This document shows, one piece after another, positions 54,248-63,263 of a stretch of DNA of 64,000 bases; within the stretch, counting starts at the first letter, position 1, and every line of letters begins with the position of its first letter. Below the pieces are notes generated by a model. That model worked only from the letters and a program-made list of their open reading frames with translations. It ran no database searches and was not told the DNA's origin. A program made the translations under genes and the position numbers. Source of the DNA: Ga0077527 sp021300125 (GTDB lineage Bacteria; Pseudomonadota; Gammaproteobacteria; Burkholderiales; SG8-41). The stretch spans positions 1-64,000 of the forward strand of contig JBKDUF010000034.1 of NCBI GenBank assembly GCA_046339595.1, read 5' to 3'.

Positions 54248-54662
54248 GTTTGCGCTCCAGTGTGCGCTGCAGCCAGTCTGCGAGCCGGGCCGCATGCACC
54301 GGCGCCGGGGCCGCCGGCGGAGGCAGTTCGCCGCGGGCCATGCTGTGCAGGGCGCTGACGCTGCCCGGCGCCACACCGACCACCAGCCAGGTGCCGCCGA
54401 TTTCGACCACCACCACGCGTTCACGCTGGCCGACGGCGGCGGCTGCAACCACGCGCAGCGCATTGCCCCTGGCAAGGCCGTGCCCGGACATGCGTTTCAT
54501 GACCCAGCCCATGCCCAGCACCAGCGCCAGCACGATGGCAAGGCCGAGCAGCATCTGCAGCATGCCAGCGAGGGAAAAGGCAGCCGCGGTTTCCGCGGCC
54601 TGCGCCGGGGCGGCAGTCGTCAATGCCGCAAGAGTGAGGAGCCGGTTACGGAGTGTGTGCAT
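54237..54662 (-). CDS. fliO: Flagellar biosynthesis protein FliO
   Basis: 141 residues from ATG 54662. It has a signal-like segment (LLTLAALTTAAPAQAAE), one membrane helix MLQMLLGLAIVLALVLGMGW, and a short cytoplasmic domain with RVVAAAAVGQRERVVVVEI and LVVGVAPGSVSALHSM. FliO assists FliP stability and pore assembly. It is the least conserved gate component; its place between fliN and fliP supports the call. Confidence 0.9.
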   Translation of the reverse strand: MHTLRNRLLTLAALTTAAPAQAAETAAAFSLAGMLQMLLGLAIVLALVLGMGWVMKRMSGHGLARGNALRVVAAAAVGQRERVVVVEIGGTWLVVGVAPGSVSALHSMARGELPPPAAPAPVHAARLADWLQRTLERKHAR

Positions 54663-54666
54663 GGTT

Positions 54667-55074
54667 TTAGCGGCGCAGCTTGCGGAGGCGTTCACTGGGC
54701 GTAATGATGTCAGTGAGGCGGATGCCGAATTTGTCATTCACCACCACCACCTCGCCCTGTGCGATCAGGCAGCCGTTGACCAGCACATCCATCGGTTCGC
54801 CGGCCATGCCGTCGAGTTCCACCACCGAACCCTGTGCAAGCTGCAGCAGGTTCTTGATCGGCACTTTGGTGCGGCCGAGTTCGACCGTTAGCTGCATCGG
54901 GATGTCTAGGATCAGGTCAATGTCGCCCGGCGCTTCGTTGCGTGCGCCGCTGCCTGAGAATTTTTCGAAGATCGCCGCCGGCGTGCCGCGCATCGGTGCC
55001 GCTTCGGCGGCGCCGGTGCCGGCGATGCTGCTGTCCTCGGCCTGGGCCGCGGCTGGGGTCTGTTCATTCATCAT
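54667..55074 (-). CDS. fliN: Flagellar motor switch protein FliN
   Basis: 135 residues (ATG 55074 or the adjacent 55071, after GGAG). A variable acidic/Ala N-terminus precedes the SpoA/FliN domain: DLILDIPMQLTVELGRTKVP, IKNLLQLAQGSVVELDGMAG, EVVVVNDKFGIRLTDI. It forms the lower C-ring with FliM and binds FliH. It is four bases upstream of fliO and 9 bases downstream of fliM. Confidence 0.96.
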   Translation of the reverse strand: MMNEQTPAAAQAEDSSIAGTGAAEAAPMRGTPAAIFEKFSGSGARNEAPGDIDLILDIPMQLTVELGRTKVPIKNLLQLAQGSVVELDGMAGEPMDVLVNGCLIAQGEVVVVNDKFGIRLTDIITPSERLRKLRR

Positions 55075-55083
55075 GGGCTCCGC

Positions 55084-56058
55084 TCAAGGGGCGCAGGGTG
55101 CGAGCAGCCGCTCGACCTTCAGCGCATACTGTCCGTTCAGGATTCCGCACTTGCATTCCATCACCGGTACCCGGTCCACTTCGGCCACCAGCGGTTGCGG
55201 AATTTCGAGGCTGATCACGTCGCCGACCTGCATCGCCAGCAGTTGCTGTATCGAAACCTCAGCGCGGCCGAGATTGACCACCATCTCGACAGCCGCGCTC
55301 TGCACGCCGCTGGACAGGCGGCGCACCCAGGCCTGGTCGGGATCCGCGTCCTCCCCGGGCACCGTGCCGGAAAGACGGTCGCGGATCGGCTCGATCATCG
55401 AGTACGGCAGGCAGATATGGAGATCGCCGCCATCGGCGCCGAACTCGATCGAGAACGTCGTCACTGCTGCAAGGTCTGCGGGTGCGCCAATGTTGACCAG
55501 TTGCATCGACAGTTCCGAGCGCAGGTATTCCGGTGTCAGCGGGTGTACCGGCGCCCAGGCGTTTTCGAGGCTTGCTGTGACGATGCCGAGCAGGCGCTGG
55601 ATGATGCGCTGCTCGGTCTGCGTGAAGTCGCGTCCGTCAACCGGAGTGTGAAGCCGGCCGCTGCCTCCGAACAGGCTGTCCACCACCGAGGACACCAGTG
55701 CAGGATCAAGCACCACCAGCGCCGTGCCGCGAAGCGGTTTCAGGCGCAGCAGATTGATGCTCGCCGGAACCAGAAGGCTGCGCGTGAAGTCCGCGTAACT
55801 CTGGATCTTGATTGCGCCGACGGAGATTTCAGGCGTGCGGCGCGCATAGTCGATGATTCCGCTGCGCAGCCGGTGTGAAAAAGATTCGTTGATGCTCTCC
55901 AGCGTCAGCAGGCGGCCGCGCTGGGCGCGGTCCTGCGACGACAGGTCGAAGCTGCGCACACCCCCGGGCGGTTGCGGTTCTGCCGCAGCTCCCGGTTCTC
56001 CGGTGACGCCCTGCAGCAAGGCATCAACCTCGTCCTGGGACAGGAAATCCGTGCTCAT
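55084..56058 (-). CDS. fliM: Flagellar motor switch protein FliM
   Basis: 324 residues. The N-terminal CheY-binding region is DFLSQDEVDALLQGVTGE. The CheC-like middle domain has SLLVPASINLLRLKPLRGTA and SVVDSLFGGSGRL, and the C-terminal SpoA domain VEMVVNLGRAEVSIQQLLAM. It links CheY-P to motor reversal in the C-ring. 15 bases separate it from fliL. All parts are present. Confidence 0.97.
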   Translation of the reverse strand: MSTDFLSQDEVDALLQGVTGEPGAAAEPQPPGGVRSFDLSSQDRAQRGRLLTLESINESFSHRLRSGIIDYARRTPEISVGAIKIQSYADFTRSLLVPASINLLRLKPLRGTALVVLDPALVSSVVDSLFGGSGRLHTPVDGRDFTQTEQRIIQRLLGIVTASLENAWAPVHPLTPEYLRSELSMQLVNIGAPADLAAVTTFSIEFGADGGDLHICLPYSMIEPIRDRLSGTVPGEDADPDQAWVRRLSSGVQSAAVEMVVNLGRAEVSIQQLLAMQVGDVISLEIPQPLVAEVDRVPVMECKCGILNGQYALKVERLLAPCAP

Positions 56059-56073
56059 CGTACCGTTGCCGTA

Positions 56074-56673
56074 TTACTGGATCAGAAAAGAAGTGAAAAG
56101 CACACCCAGGACCATCGGCTGGGCGGACCGCGGCATTTCCGCGGCTGCGGCGGGTACCCCTTCAGCGGCGGCTTCGGGTGCATCTGTCTGGTTGACGCCG
56201 GCCACGGGCGTGATGTTGACCTGCTGGTCTGCTGTTTTTTTCAGAGAGGCTGGATCAACGATTTTTGACGCTTCAAGCTGCAGTTCCCGGGCAAGCTGAT
56301 TTTTGCCCTCGAGCCGAAGCATATCGTTCACACTTTTCGCTGAAAGTATGAGCAGCATGCGGTTGCGGATTTCAGGCATCTGGCCCTTGATTTTTTCTGC
56401 AACTGCATCACTGGCCACCTTGAGCGTGATCCCAACCTGTATGTAATGCTGGGGCGCGCCTACATCAGGACGCAGGTTGACGGTAAAGAGTTCCAGCGGC
56501 ACAAATGCGGGCTGTACCACCGGCGCTGGTTTTTCCGCCCCGCTTTCGCGGCCAATCATCCACCACGCGACGCCGCCGCCGCTGCCGCCGACAGCCAGCG
56601 CAGCCACCAGCAACAACAGGATTTTCTTCATGCCACCCCCGGCTGCCGCCGGTGCCTGTCCCGCTTCTGCCAT
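56074..56673 (-). CDS. fliL: Flagellar basal body-associated protein FliL
   Basis: 199 residues, ATG 56673 after GGAGGT. A short cytoplasmic start (MAEAGQAPAAAGGGMKK) precedes the helix ILLLLVAALAVGGSGGGVAW. The periplasmic stomatin-like FliL domain has FTVNLRPDVGAPQHYIQVGI and IKGQMPEIRNRMLLILSAKS. FliL encircles stator units. The C-terminal ~45 residues (after VDPASLKKTADQQVNI) extend beyond the usual FliL end and are Ala/Pro-rich. Confidence 0.92.
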   Translation of the reverse strand: MAEAGQAPAAAGGGMKKILLLLVAALAVGGSGGGVAWWMIGRESGAEKPAPVVQPAFVPLELFTVNLRPDVGAPQHYIQVGITLKVASDAVAEKIKGQMPEIRNRMLLILSAKSVNDMLRLEGKNQLARELQLEASKIVDPASLKKTADQQVNITPVAGVNQTDAPEAAAEGVPAAAAEMPRSAQPMVLGVLFTSFLIQ

Positions 56674-56776
56674 GACACCTCCCGCTTGATCATGACCATC
56701 ATTGTCCGGCTGTGCCAGCCACTGCGAATGCCGGATTAAGTGGCGTTAAGCCCTGCATCTCCCGCCTTCGCTGTGC

Positions 56777-57847
56777 TCAGGCATAGGTATCAACAAGCAG
56801 CCTGCCGATGGTGGCTCGCATGGGTGCCGCCGCCAGCATTTCCTCTGAAGGAGTGGCCCGGTCGTGCGGCAAGCTGCCGCTCCGCTGCTGGCCGCGCTCC
56901 TGTCCATGCGGCTGGTTCCCGCTGGAAACCGAGGCCTCGCCCAACTGCAGACCGGCCTGTTGCAGCGAGTCACGCAACTGGGGCAGGGCCTGTTCGATCA
57001 CCTCGCGCACCTGAGGGTGAAGGGCCACAAACGACACGCTGGCCTCGTTGCGTTCGAGCGAGATGCGTACGCTGATCGGTCCCAGTTCCTCGGGGCTGAT
57101 GCGAAGTTCAGCAGCCTGCAAACCTTTGCCGATGCTGAAGGTAACCCGTTCAGAGAACTGCCCGGCCCAATCGCGATGTTGCAGCGGCAGTGCCACGTCG
57201 AGTTGCGGCAGCCCGGATGTGGCGACCGCCGCTGTCGTGGTTGCCGCGGGTGCCAGTGCCAGAGCCCCGACCGTGGTTGTCGCAGCCGGCGCAGTGCTGC
57301 CCGTACCGGCAGACGCGCCTCCCGCAGCCGCAGGTGCAATGCCGGGCGTGTTTTCCGCGGCGAACGCATCGAGTGGCGCGGTTTGCCCCGGGTCCGTTAC
57401 AGTAGTGACCGATTCTCCTGCCTGACCGGCCTTGGCGTCGGCACGGTAGTCCGGCGCGGGTTTCCCCTGTCCCGGTCTTGCGTGGGCGGCAATCGGGGCG
57501 GGCTGCAGGGCCAGCACAGCCCGTTTGCCTCCGGCCGTTGTCATGCTGCGATCCGCTATGGCTGTATCCGCCCCGGTGCTCAAGCCAGGGATCAGCGCTG
57601 CCACTGTCCCGGCGCCGTCGAGCATGGCCGGCAGCTGCGGCGGCGCTTCCCCCGGCGGCGTGACGGCGGCCGTATCGACGGGAGTGTCGCCGGACGTGGA
57701 TTCGGATTCCGGGCGGGAAGCAGCCTGCTGCTCATCCGGCAGCTCCGCCGCCAGTGCTTCGGAAAATCCTGAGGCAGGCACGTCGGAGGATGGCGGGGAA
57801 TTGGGTGCGGCCGGGGGGGTGACCGGCGCGATGGCGGCGATATTCAT
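56777..57847 (-). CDS. fliK: Flagellar hook-length control protein FliK
   Basis: 356 residues. The long Ala/Pro/Thr-rich N-terminal ruler region covers about residues 1-225. The conserved C-terminal domain is AELRISPEELGPISVRISLE, FVALHPQVREVIEQALPQLR and LQQAGLQLGEASVSSG. It measures hook length and triggers FlhB switching. The last part with GNQPHGQERGQQRSG is the typical flexible tail. It is separated from fliL by 103 bases, which may hold a promoter. Confidence 0.92.
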   Translation of the reverse strand: MNIAAIAPVTPPAAPNSPPSSDVPASGFSEALAAELPDEQQAASRPESESTSGDTPVDTAAVTPPGEAPPQLPAMLDGAGTVAALIPGLSTGADTAIADRSMTTAGGKRAVLALQPAPIAAHARPGQGKPAPDYRADAKAGQAGESVTTVTDPGQTAPLDAFAAENTPGIAPAAAGGASAGTGSTAPAATTTVGALALAPAATTTAAVATSGLPQLDVALPLQHRDWAGQFSERVTFSIGKGLQAAELRISPEELGPISVRISLERNEASVSFVALHPQVREVIEQALPQLRDSLQQAGLQLGEASVSSGNQPHGQERGQQRSGSLPHDRATPSEEMLAAAPMRATIGRLLVDTYA

Positions 57848-57872
57848 GGCAGTTCCTGTCGCGGCAAGCCGT

Positions 57873-58322
57873 TCATGCGCTGCGCGCCTTGCGGCTGCCG
57901 CGCTGGCTGGTGAGTTCGTCCAGGGCTCGTTGCTCGGCGCGACGTTCCTGCAGCTGCGCCGTGGTCTGGTGGCGCTCGGCTAGGGTGCCGAAGGCCTTGA
58001 CCCGGCGGCGGCGGTCCAGGTGTTCGCGCTGGCCGGCGGCCACCTGCTTGCGCGCCTGTTCCACCGTGGCCTGCTGCTGGAGGATTGCGGTGTCGAGCTT
58101 GTCCATGAACTCGTGGAAGTTGCCGAAGGGCAGGTTGCTCGGGTTGTCGCGCAAAGCTGTTCGGAAACGCTCGAGATATTCCTCGCGGTAGCGCTGTAAC
58201 AGTTGCAGCTTTAGCTCGAGCTGGCTGGCCTGCGCCGTCAGGGTGCCCAGGCGCAGCGCCGACTTTTCGGCCTCACGTTCGGCCAGGTCGAGGATGGGTT
58301 GCAGTCGGAAAGACTTGGTCAT
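57873..58322 (-). CDS. fliJ: Flagellar export chaperone / ATPase accessory protein FliJ
   Basis: 149 residues after GGAG, predicted as one long antiparallel coiled coil: LQPILDLAEREAEKSALRLG, LELKLQLLQRYREEYLERFR, HLDRRRRVKAFGTLAERHQT. FliJ inserts in the FliI hexamer and contacts FlhA. It stands between fliI and fliK as usual. Its N-terminal SFRLQPILDLAE motif is shared by the family. Confidence 0.93.
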   Translation of the reverse strand: MTKSFRLQPILDLAEREAEKSALRLGTLTAQASQLELKLQLLQRYREEYLERFRTALRDNPSNLPFGNFHEFMDKLDTAILQQQATVEQARKQVAAGQREHLDRRRRVKAFGTLAERHQTTAQLQERRAEQRALDELTSQRGSRKARSA

Positions 58323-58345
58323 GCGGTTCTCCGTGTAGACATGGC

Positions 58346-59758
58346 TTAGTGCGTGCCGTTACTGCTATCCAGCAACTGGCCCAAGCCTGCAACGCTTTGT
58401 ACATAGCGTGACTGTTCGCTCATCCCCTGCTGCAGGAAACGCTCCATTTCCGGCTGCAGTGCGATCGCCTGGTCGAGAAGGGGGTCGCTGCCTGCGGCGT
58501 AGGCACCGACGCTGATCAAGTCGCGGCTGCGCTGGTAGCGCGAGTAGAGCTGCTTGAAGCGGCGCACGCGCTCGAAATGCTTCTCGTCGATCAGTGCGGT
58601 CATGGCGCGGCTGACCGAAGTTTCGATGTCAATGGCCGGGTAATGACCGGTATCGGCCAGCTGGCGCGACAGCATGATGTGGCCGTCGAGGATCGCGCGT
58701 GCGCTGTCGCCCACCGGATCCTGGGCATCATCTCCCTCGATCAGCACGGTGTAGAAGGCGGTGATCGAGCCCCCGCCCTTCCCGGCGTTGCCGGCGCGCT
58801 CGACCAGCTGCGGCAGCTTGGCGAAGACCGATGGCGGATAACCCTTGGTCACCGGCGGCTCGCCGATCGCCAATGCGATCTCGCGCTGTGCCATCGCGTA
58901 GCGCGTGAGCGAATCCATGATCAGCAGCACGTGCCTGCCCTGGTCCCGGAAATGCTCGGCGATTGCCGTCGCGTAAGCCGCGCCCTGAAGGCGCATCAGG
59001 GGGCTGACATCGGCCGGCGCCGCGACGACCACCGATCGTGCCAGTCCCTGCTCGCCAAGGATGGTCTCGATGAATTCCTTCACTTCGCGGCCACGCTCGC
59101 CGATAAGGCCGACCACGATCACATCGGCGCTGGTGTAGCGCGCCATCATGCCCAGCAATACGCTCTTGCCGACGCCGCTGCCCGCGAACAGGCCCATGCG
59201 CTGGCCGCGACCGACGGTGAGCAGGCCATTGATGGCACGGATGCCGGTGTCGAGTGGTTCGCTGATCGGTGCGCGATCAAGCGGGTTGAGCGGGCGGTTG
59301 TGCAGCGAAACCGCGCGTTCCGTTCGCAGCGGACCGAGCCCGTCGAGTGGCTTGCCGGTGCTGTCGAGCACGCGGCCGAGCAGGCCGTTGCCCACCGGCA
59401 CGTGCTTGGCGTAGTCGGCGGCACGCCGCCGCGGCCGCGGCGTTTCGGCCAGGCGCGGCCGCTCCACCGCAGGCTCGAGCGCGACGATGCGTGCTCCCGG
59501 CGTCACGCCATAGGTATCGGAAGCTGGCATCAGATACAGGCGGTCATCGGAAAAACCCACAACTTCCGCGTCCACGGCCTGTCCGCCCGGTAGTTCGACG
59601 TTACAGCAGCTGCCAACTGCCAGTCGCAGACCGGCAGCCTCCATCACCATGCCGGTGACGCGGATCAGGCGGCCGCTGGCGCGTACCGTCGGCGTCACCT
59701 TGGCTACATGGCAGCAGTCAGCGAGGAACTTGACCAGCGCGGTCTGGCGGTTGCTCAT
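58346..59758 (-). CDS. fliI: Flagellum-specific ATP synthase FliI
   Basis: 470 residues from ATG 59758, which overlaps the fliH TGA (TGATG). F1-ATPase-like: Walker A GLFAGSGVGKSVLLGMMARY, VVGLIGERGREVKEFIE, HVLLIMDSLTRYAMAQREIA and GYPPSVFAKLPQLVERAGN. It hydrolyses ATP at the export apparatus with FliH and FliJ. A much longer frame starting inside fliH has no relation to FliI and was rejected. Confidence 0.97.
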   Translation of the reverse strand: MSNRQTALVKFLADCCHVAKVTPTVRASGRLIRVTGMVMEAAGLRLAVGSCCNVELPGGQAVDAEVVGFSDDRLYLMPASDTYGVTPGARIVALEPAVERPRLAETPRPRRRAADYAKHVPVGNGLLGRVLDSTGKPLDGLGPLRTERAVSLHNRPLNPLDRAPISEPLDTGIRAINGLLTVGRGQRMGLFAGSGVGKSVLLGMMARYTSADVIVVGLIGERGREVKEFIETILGEQGLARSVVVAAPADVSPLMRLQGAAYATAIAEHFRDQGRHVLLIMDSLTRYAMAQREIALAIGEPPVTKGYPPSVFAKLPQLVERAGNAGKGGGSITAFYTVLIEGDDAQDPVGDSARAILDGHIMLSRQLADTGHYPAIDIETSVSRAMTALIDEKHFERVRRFKQLYSRYQRSRDLISVGAYAAGSDPLLDQAIALQPEMERFLQQGMSEQSRYVQSVAGLGQLLDSSNGTH

Positions 59759-60390
59759 CACGGATTGTCCGGCGTGTCGAGCCATGCGCCGTCGCGGCCG
59801 AAGGCGGCGAGCAGGCGCTGCCAGCGGCTCTCGACGCTGGCATCGAGGGAGCCGCCGGCGCTTTCCAGCCGGCAGCCGCCGCGGGCAAGCGACGGATCCT
59901 CGCTGATGATCCAGCCCCCGGCCTTGCACTGCTCCTCCAGGTTTTCGCGCACGATCTTCGCATCCGCGGGATGCAGCGCGACCTGCGCAGGTGCATGAGC
60001 ACGACCTGAGGCCTGAAGGCACTCCCGTACTACCGGAAGTACCAGTTCCGGGCGGAGGCGAAGCGCTTCACCGGCGATACGCCGTGCCAGTGCAATTGCT
60101 AGGTCGAGCAGCTCGTCTGCGAGATGGGCGTCAATGGCCGACACTTCGCGGTTGGCCGTGGCCAGCAAGGCATTGAGCTGCATGACCTGCATCGCCGTCG
60201 CACGCTGCACATCGGCCTGTGCGGCAGCGACTCCTGCGCGATAGCCGGCCTCGTAGCCTTCACGCTGCGTTACAGCATCAGGCTGTGCATCTTCGACGCA
60301 CGGTTTTTCATCCGTGACGGTATCGAAGGAGTTGAGCTCCCAGCGCTGGTAGGCCGAAAGTTTCTCTCGCGGTATGACTGTGCTGGACAT
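59758..60390 (-). CDS. fliH: Flagellar assembly protein FliH
   Basis: 210 residues. The start STVIPREKLSAYQRWELNSF is FliH-like. The central helical part has REGYEAGYRAGVAAAQADVQ and NREVSAIDAHLADELLDLAI; the C-terminal FliI-binding part has HPADAKIVRENLEEQCKAGG and RGGCRLESAGGSLDAS. It dimerizes, restrains FliI and brings it to FliN. The reading frame closes at the fliI ATG. Confidence 0.94.
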   Translation of the reverse strand: MSSTVIPREKLSAYQRWELNSFDTVTDEKPCVEDAQPDAVTQREGYEAGYRAGVAAAQADVQRATAMQVMQLNALLATANREVSAIDAHLADELLDLAIALARRIAGEALRLRPELVLPVVRECLQASGRAHAPAQVALHPADAKIVRENLEEQCKAGGWIISEDPSLARGGCRLESAGGSLDASVESRWQRLLAAFGRDGAWLDTPDNP

Positions 60391-60407
60391 CGCTGTTAGC
60401 CCCTAGG

Positions 60408-61409
60408 TCAGACAAAAGCTTCGCCGCCGCCGCTGGCCAGCATGATCTGGCCCTCGTCGGCGAGGCGGCGCACCACTTTCAGGATTTCCTTCTGCTGCGC
60501 CTCGACTTCCGATACCCGTACCGCGCCCTTGGCCTCGAGGTCTTCCTTCAGCATCTCGCCGGCGCGCTGCGACATGTTGCGGAAAATCTTGTCGCGCAGT
60601 TCCTGAGAGGACCCCTTGAGCGCTAGGATCAGCGATTCGGACTGCACTTCGCGCAACAGGGTCTGGATTGCGCGGTCCTCCAGCGCCAGCAAGTTTTCCC
60701 AGATGAACATCTGGTCGACAATGCTTTGCGCGAGATCCGCATCGAACTCCTTTACCGACTCCACCACCGGTGCTTCCTGGGTGTTGGGCAGGAAGTTGAG
60801 GATTTCGGCGGCCGTGCGTGCCCCGCCCATCGGCTCTTTCTTGAAATTGCCGCCCCCGGCCAGCAGGCGAGAAAGCACGTCATTCAGTTCGCGCAGCGCC
60901 GCCGGCTGGATGCTGTCGAGGGTGGCAATGCGCAGCATCACATCGTTGCGCAGCTTTTCATTAAATTTTTGGAGTATCTGCGCTGCGTGATCGCGATCCA
61001 GGTACACGAGTATGGTGGCGATGATCTGCGGATGCTCTTCGCCCACGAGGTCCGCCACCGCGCCGGCATCCATCCATTTCAGTCCGTCAATGCCGTGGTT
61101 GTCGCTGCTCTGCAGGATGCGGTCTATCAGGTTGGCCGCGCGGTCATCGCCCAAGGCCTTGCGCAGAACCGAGCGCACATAGTCGTCTGCGGCCAGCCCG
61201 ATGCTACTCTGGCCCGCTGCGTTATCGCAGAATTCACCGAGCGTGGCGGTGATCTGCTCTCGCGTCACCGATTTCAGTGAGGCCATCGCCGCGCCGATGC
61301 GCTGCACTTCCCGGGGGCCGAGGTGCTTGAGCACTTCCGCCGCCTCGTCTTCACCCAGTGACATCAGCAGTATCGCGCTTTTCTGGATGCCTTCATCATC
61401 CATTGCCAT
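60408..61409 (-). CDS. fliG: Flagellar motor switch protein FliG
   Basis: 333 residues. FliG order: KSAILLMSLGEDEAAEVLKH, GEEHPQIIATILVYLDRDHA (EHPQ motif), and the C-terminal charged torque helix region SIVDQMFIWENLLALEDRAI and LREVQSESLILALKGSSQEL. It interacts with FliF, FliM and MotA. It overlaps the end of fliF by 14 bases. The usual length is 331-338. Confidence 0.97.
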   Translation of the reverse strand: MAMDDEGIQKSAILLMSLGEDEAAEVLKHLGPREVQRIGAAMASLKSVTREQITATLGEFCDNAAGQSSIGLAADDYVRSVLRKALGDDRAANLIDRILQSSDNHGIDGLKWMDAGAVADLVGEEHPQIIATILVYLDRDHAAQILQKFNEKLRNDVMLRIATLDSIQPAALRELNDVLSRLLAGGGNFKKEPMGGARTAAEILNFLPNTQEAPVVESVKEFDADLAQSIVDQMFIWENLLALEDRAIQTLLREVQSESLILALKGSSQELRDKIFRNMSQRAGEMLKEDLEAKGAVRVSEVEAQQKEILKVVRRLADEGQIMLASGGGEAFV

Positions 61410-63048
61410 TGACCCATTCCTTGACCACGTTCGCGACGACTTTCGGGTCCTGCCGCGCGATCATCTTCGCGTTTTGCAGGCTCTGGTCATATCCGGCGGC
61501 GCCCAGCTGTGCGGGTGTTCCGTCGGGGCCGAGTTCGGCGCCCGCAGCGAGCACCGGTGAAGGCGGCGGCTGTGACAGGGCGCGCAGCGCCGGACGCAGG
61601 ATGCCGAGAAGCAGGAACAGCGCAAGACCGCCGATCAGCAGGTGCTTGCCCATGTTCTTGGCAGTTTCAATGTGCTCAGGGTTCTTCCACAGCGGCAGTT
61701 CTTCGATCTTTTCCGGTTCAGCCACCTTGAACGGACTGTTGACCACCGACACCACGTCGCCGCGTTCCTTGCTGTAGCCGACAGCGCCCTGGACGAGCTC
61801 GGTGAGCTGGGCGATCTGCGCTTCGGGCAGCGGTTTGGTGCTGGGCTTGCCTTTGGCGTCGTTCACCGTCATGTGGTTCACCACCACGGCCACCGAGATC
61901 CGCTTGACCCGGCCCATCGGCTGTTTGACGTGGCGGATGCTCTTGTCGACTTCGTAATTGACCGTGGAGTCGCGCCGCGCGCCCGCGGCGGCCGCAGGCG
62001 TCGTGGCTGCGACCGCGGAGCCGGCCTGGCCGGGAGTCGCGGCGATCGGGGCCGAAGCCGTGCCGGGTGCCTGGTTGCTGAGCGCGCCCGGTATGCCGCC
62101 CGCTGCAGCTGCGGCGGGGCCGCTGCTTTCGCTGGTCTGCTGGCTGCGGATCGCAGCGTCGGTGGGGCGCTGGTTTGGCTTGTAGATTTCCTCTGCCTGC
62201 TCGGTTTCGGTAAAGTCGATTTCGGCTGACACCTGGGCACGGACGTTGCCGGCTCCCAACACCGGCGCGAGGATGCTTTCGACGCGGCGCAGGAAGGTCT
62301 GCTCGATTTCCTGCTGGAACTTGAGCTGCCCGGCATCCAGCGAGCGTTTGCCGCCGCTCTCCGATTCGCCTGAGAGCAAGGTGCCGTTCTGATCCACGAT
62401 GGATACGTTTTTCGCGGGAAGCCCCGGCACGCTGTGCGAGATCAGATGGGCAATTGCAGCCACCTGCATCGCATCGAGATTGCGCCCCGGGTGCAGGTTA
62501 ACCAGCACCGAGGCGCTGGTGCGCGGCTGTTCACGGAGGAACGCGCTCGGGCGCGATAGGGCGAGGTGGACGCGCGCGCTGTGCACGCCACCCAGGGACT
62601 GTATCGAGCGCGCCAGTTCACCCTCAAGCGCGCGCTGGTAGTTGATCTGCTCGACAAACTGGCTGGCTCCGAGTTTCTGGTTTTCCATGAGCTCAAAACC
62701 GGCACCGCCGCCGCGGGGCAGGCCCTGACTGGCGAGCCGCATCCGCGCCTCGTGCAACTGCGCCGCCGGCACCATCAGCGTGCCGTCGATGAATTTGTAG
62801 GGTACATTCATCTGCTGCAGTGCCGCGATGACTGCGCCGCCCTCGCGTTCTGCGAGGTTGGCATGCAATACCCGGTAATCGGGGGTACTGCTCCACATCC
62901 AGGCGCCCGCCCCCAAGGCGATAGCCACAGCCAAGACCACCATCAGGCTGATTTTCTGCTGCAGCGGGATCTGGGTCAGCGTCTGAAGGCGCGGCACCAG
63001 GCCGGTGCCCGGTGTGCCTGGTGCTGTCGGTTGAGCTTCCACGTTCAA
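61396..63048 (-). CDS. fliF: Flagellar MS-ring protein FliF
   Basis: 550 residues from TTG 63048, with GGAG four bases upstream. An N-terminal membrane helix (ISLMVVLAVAIALGAGAWMW) and ring-building domains come first: YRVLHANLAEREGGAVIAAL, GFELMENQKLGASQFVEQIN, ALEGELARSIQSLGGVHSAR. A second helix is LLIGGLALFLLLGILRPALR, and the FliG-binding tail is QNAKMIARQDPKVVANVVKE. fliE is not next to it here. It starts the long minus-strand fli operon. Confidence 0.96.
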   Translation of the reverse strand: MNVEAQPTAPGTPGTGLVPRLQTLTQIPLQQKISLMVVLAVAIALGAGAWMWSSTPDYRVLHANLAEREGGAVIAALQQMNVPYKFIDGTLMVPAAQLHEARMRLASQGLPRGGGAGFELMENQKLGASQFVEQINYQRALEGELARSIQSLGGVHSARVHLALSRPSAFLREQPRTSASVLVNLHPGRNLDAMQVAAIAHLISHSVPGLPAKNVSIVDQNGTLLSGESESGGKRSLDAGQLKFQQEIEQTFLRRVESILAPVLGAGNVRAQVSAEIDFTETEQAEEIYKPNQRPTDAAIRSQQTSESSGPAAAAAGGIPGALSNQAPGTASAPIAATPGQAGSAVAATTPAAAAGARRDSTVNYEVDKSIRHVKQPMGRVKRISVAVVVNHMTVNDAKGKPSTKPLPEAQIAQLTELVQGAVGYSKERGDVVSVVNSPFKVAEPEKIEELPLWKNPEHIETAKNMGKHLLIGGLALFLLLGILRPALRALSQPPPSPVLAAGAELGPDGTPAQLGAAGYDQSLQNAKMIARQDPKVVANVVKEWVNGNG

Positions 63049-63263
63049 CTGGCTCCGTCGTGTTCGGTGTGATCACCCGCCGCGCCTGCGGCCGGTGCAT
63101 TGACTTGCTGCGGATTATGGTCAGCAGCAGCACCGGGCAAGCCGCAAATAAAGCGGGATTTCCAGGCGTAATTGCACGGCCGGGACCGCGGGCCCGGTGC
63201 TACCGTTGCGGCGTTTTCTGGCGGGGTCCCCCCGCAGTAGAGCGACTACAAGGAGCGTAGACA

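Noticed and set aside
63049..63263. Possible sigma-54 (GG-N10-GC) promoter for fliF in the divergent region
   Set aside because: A minimal GG-N10-GC can be found on the minus strand but the flanking TGGCAC/TTGCA bases are missing; too weak to call.
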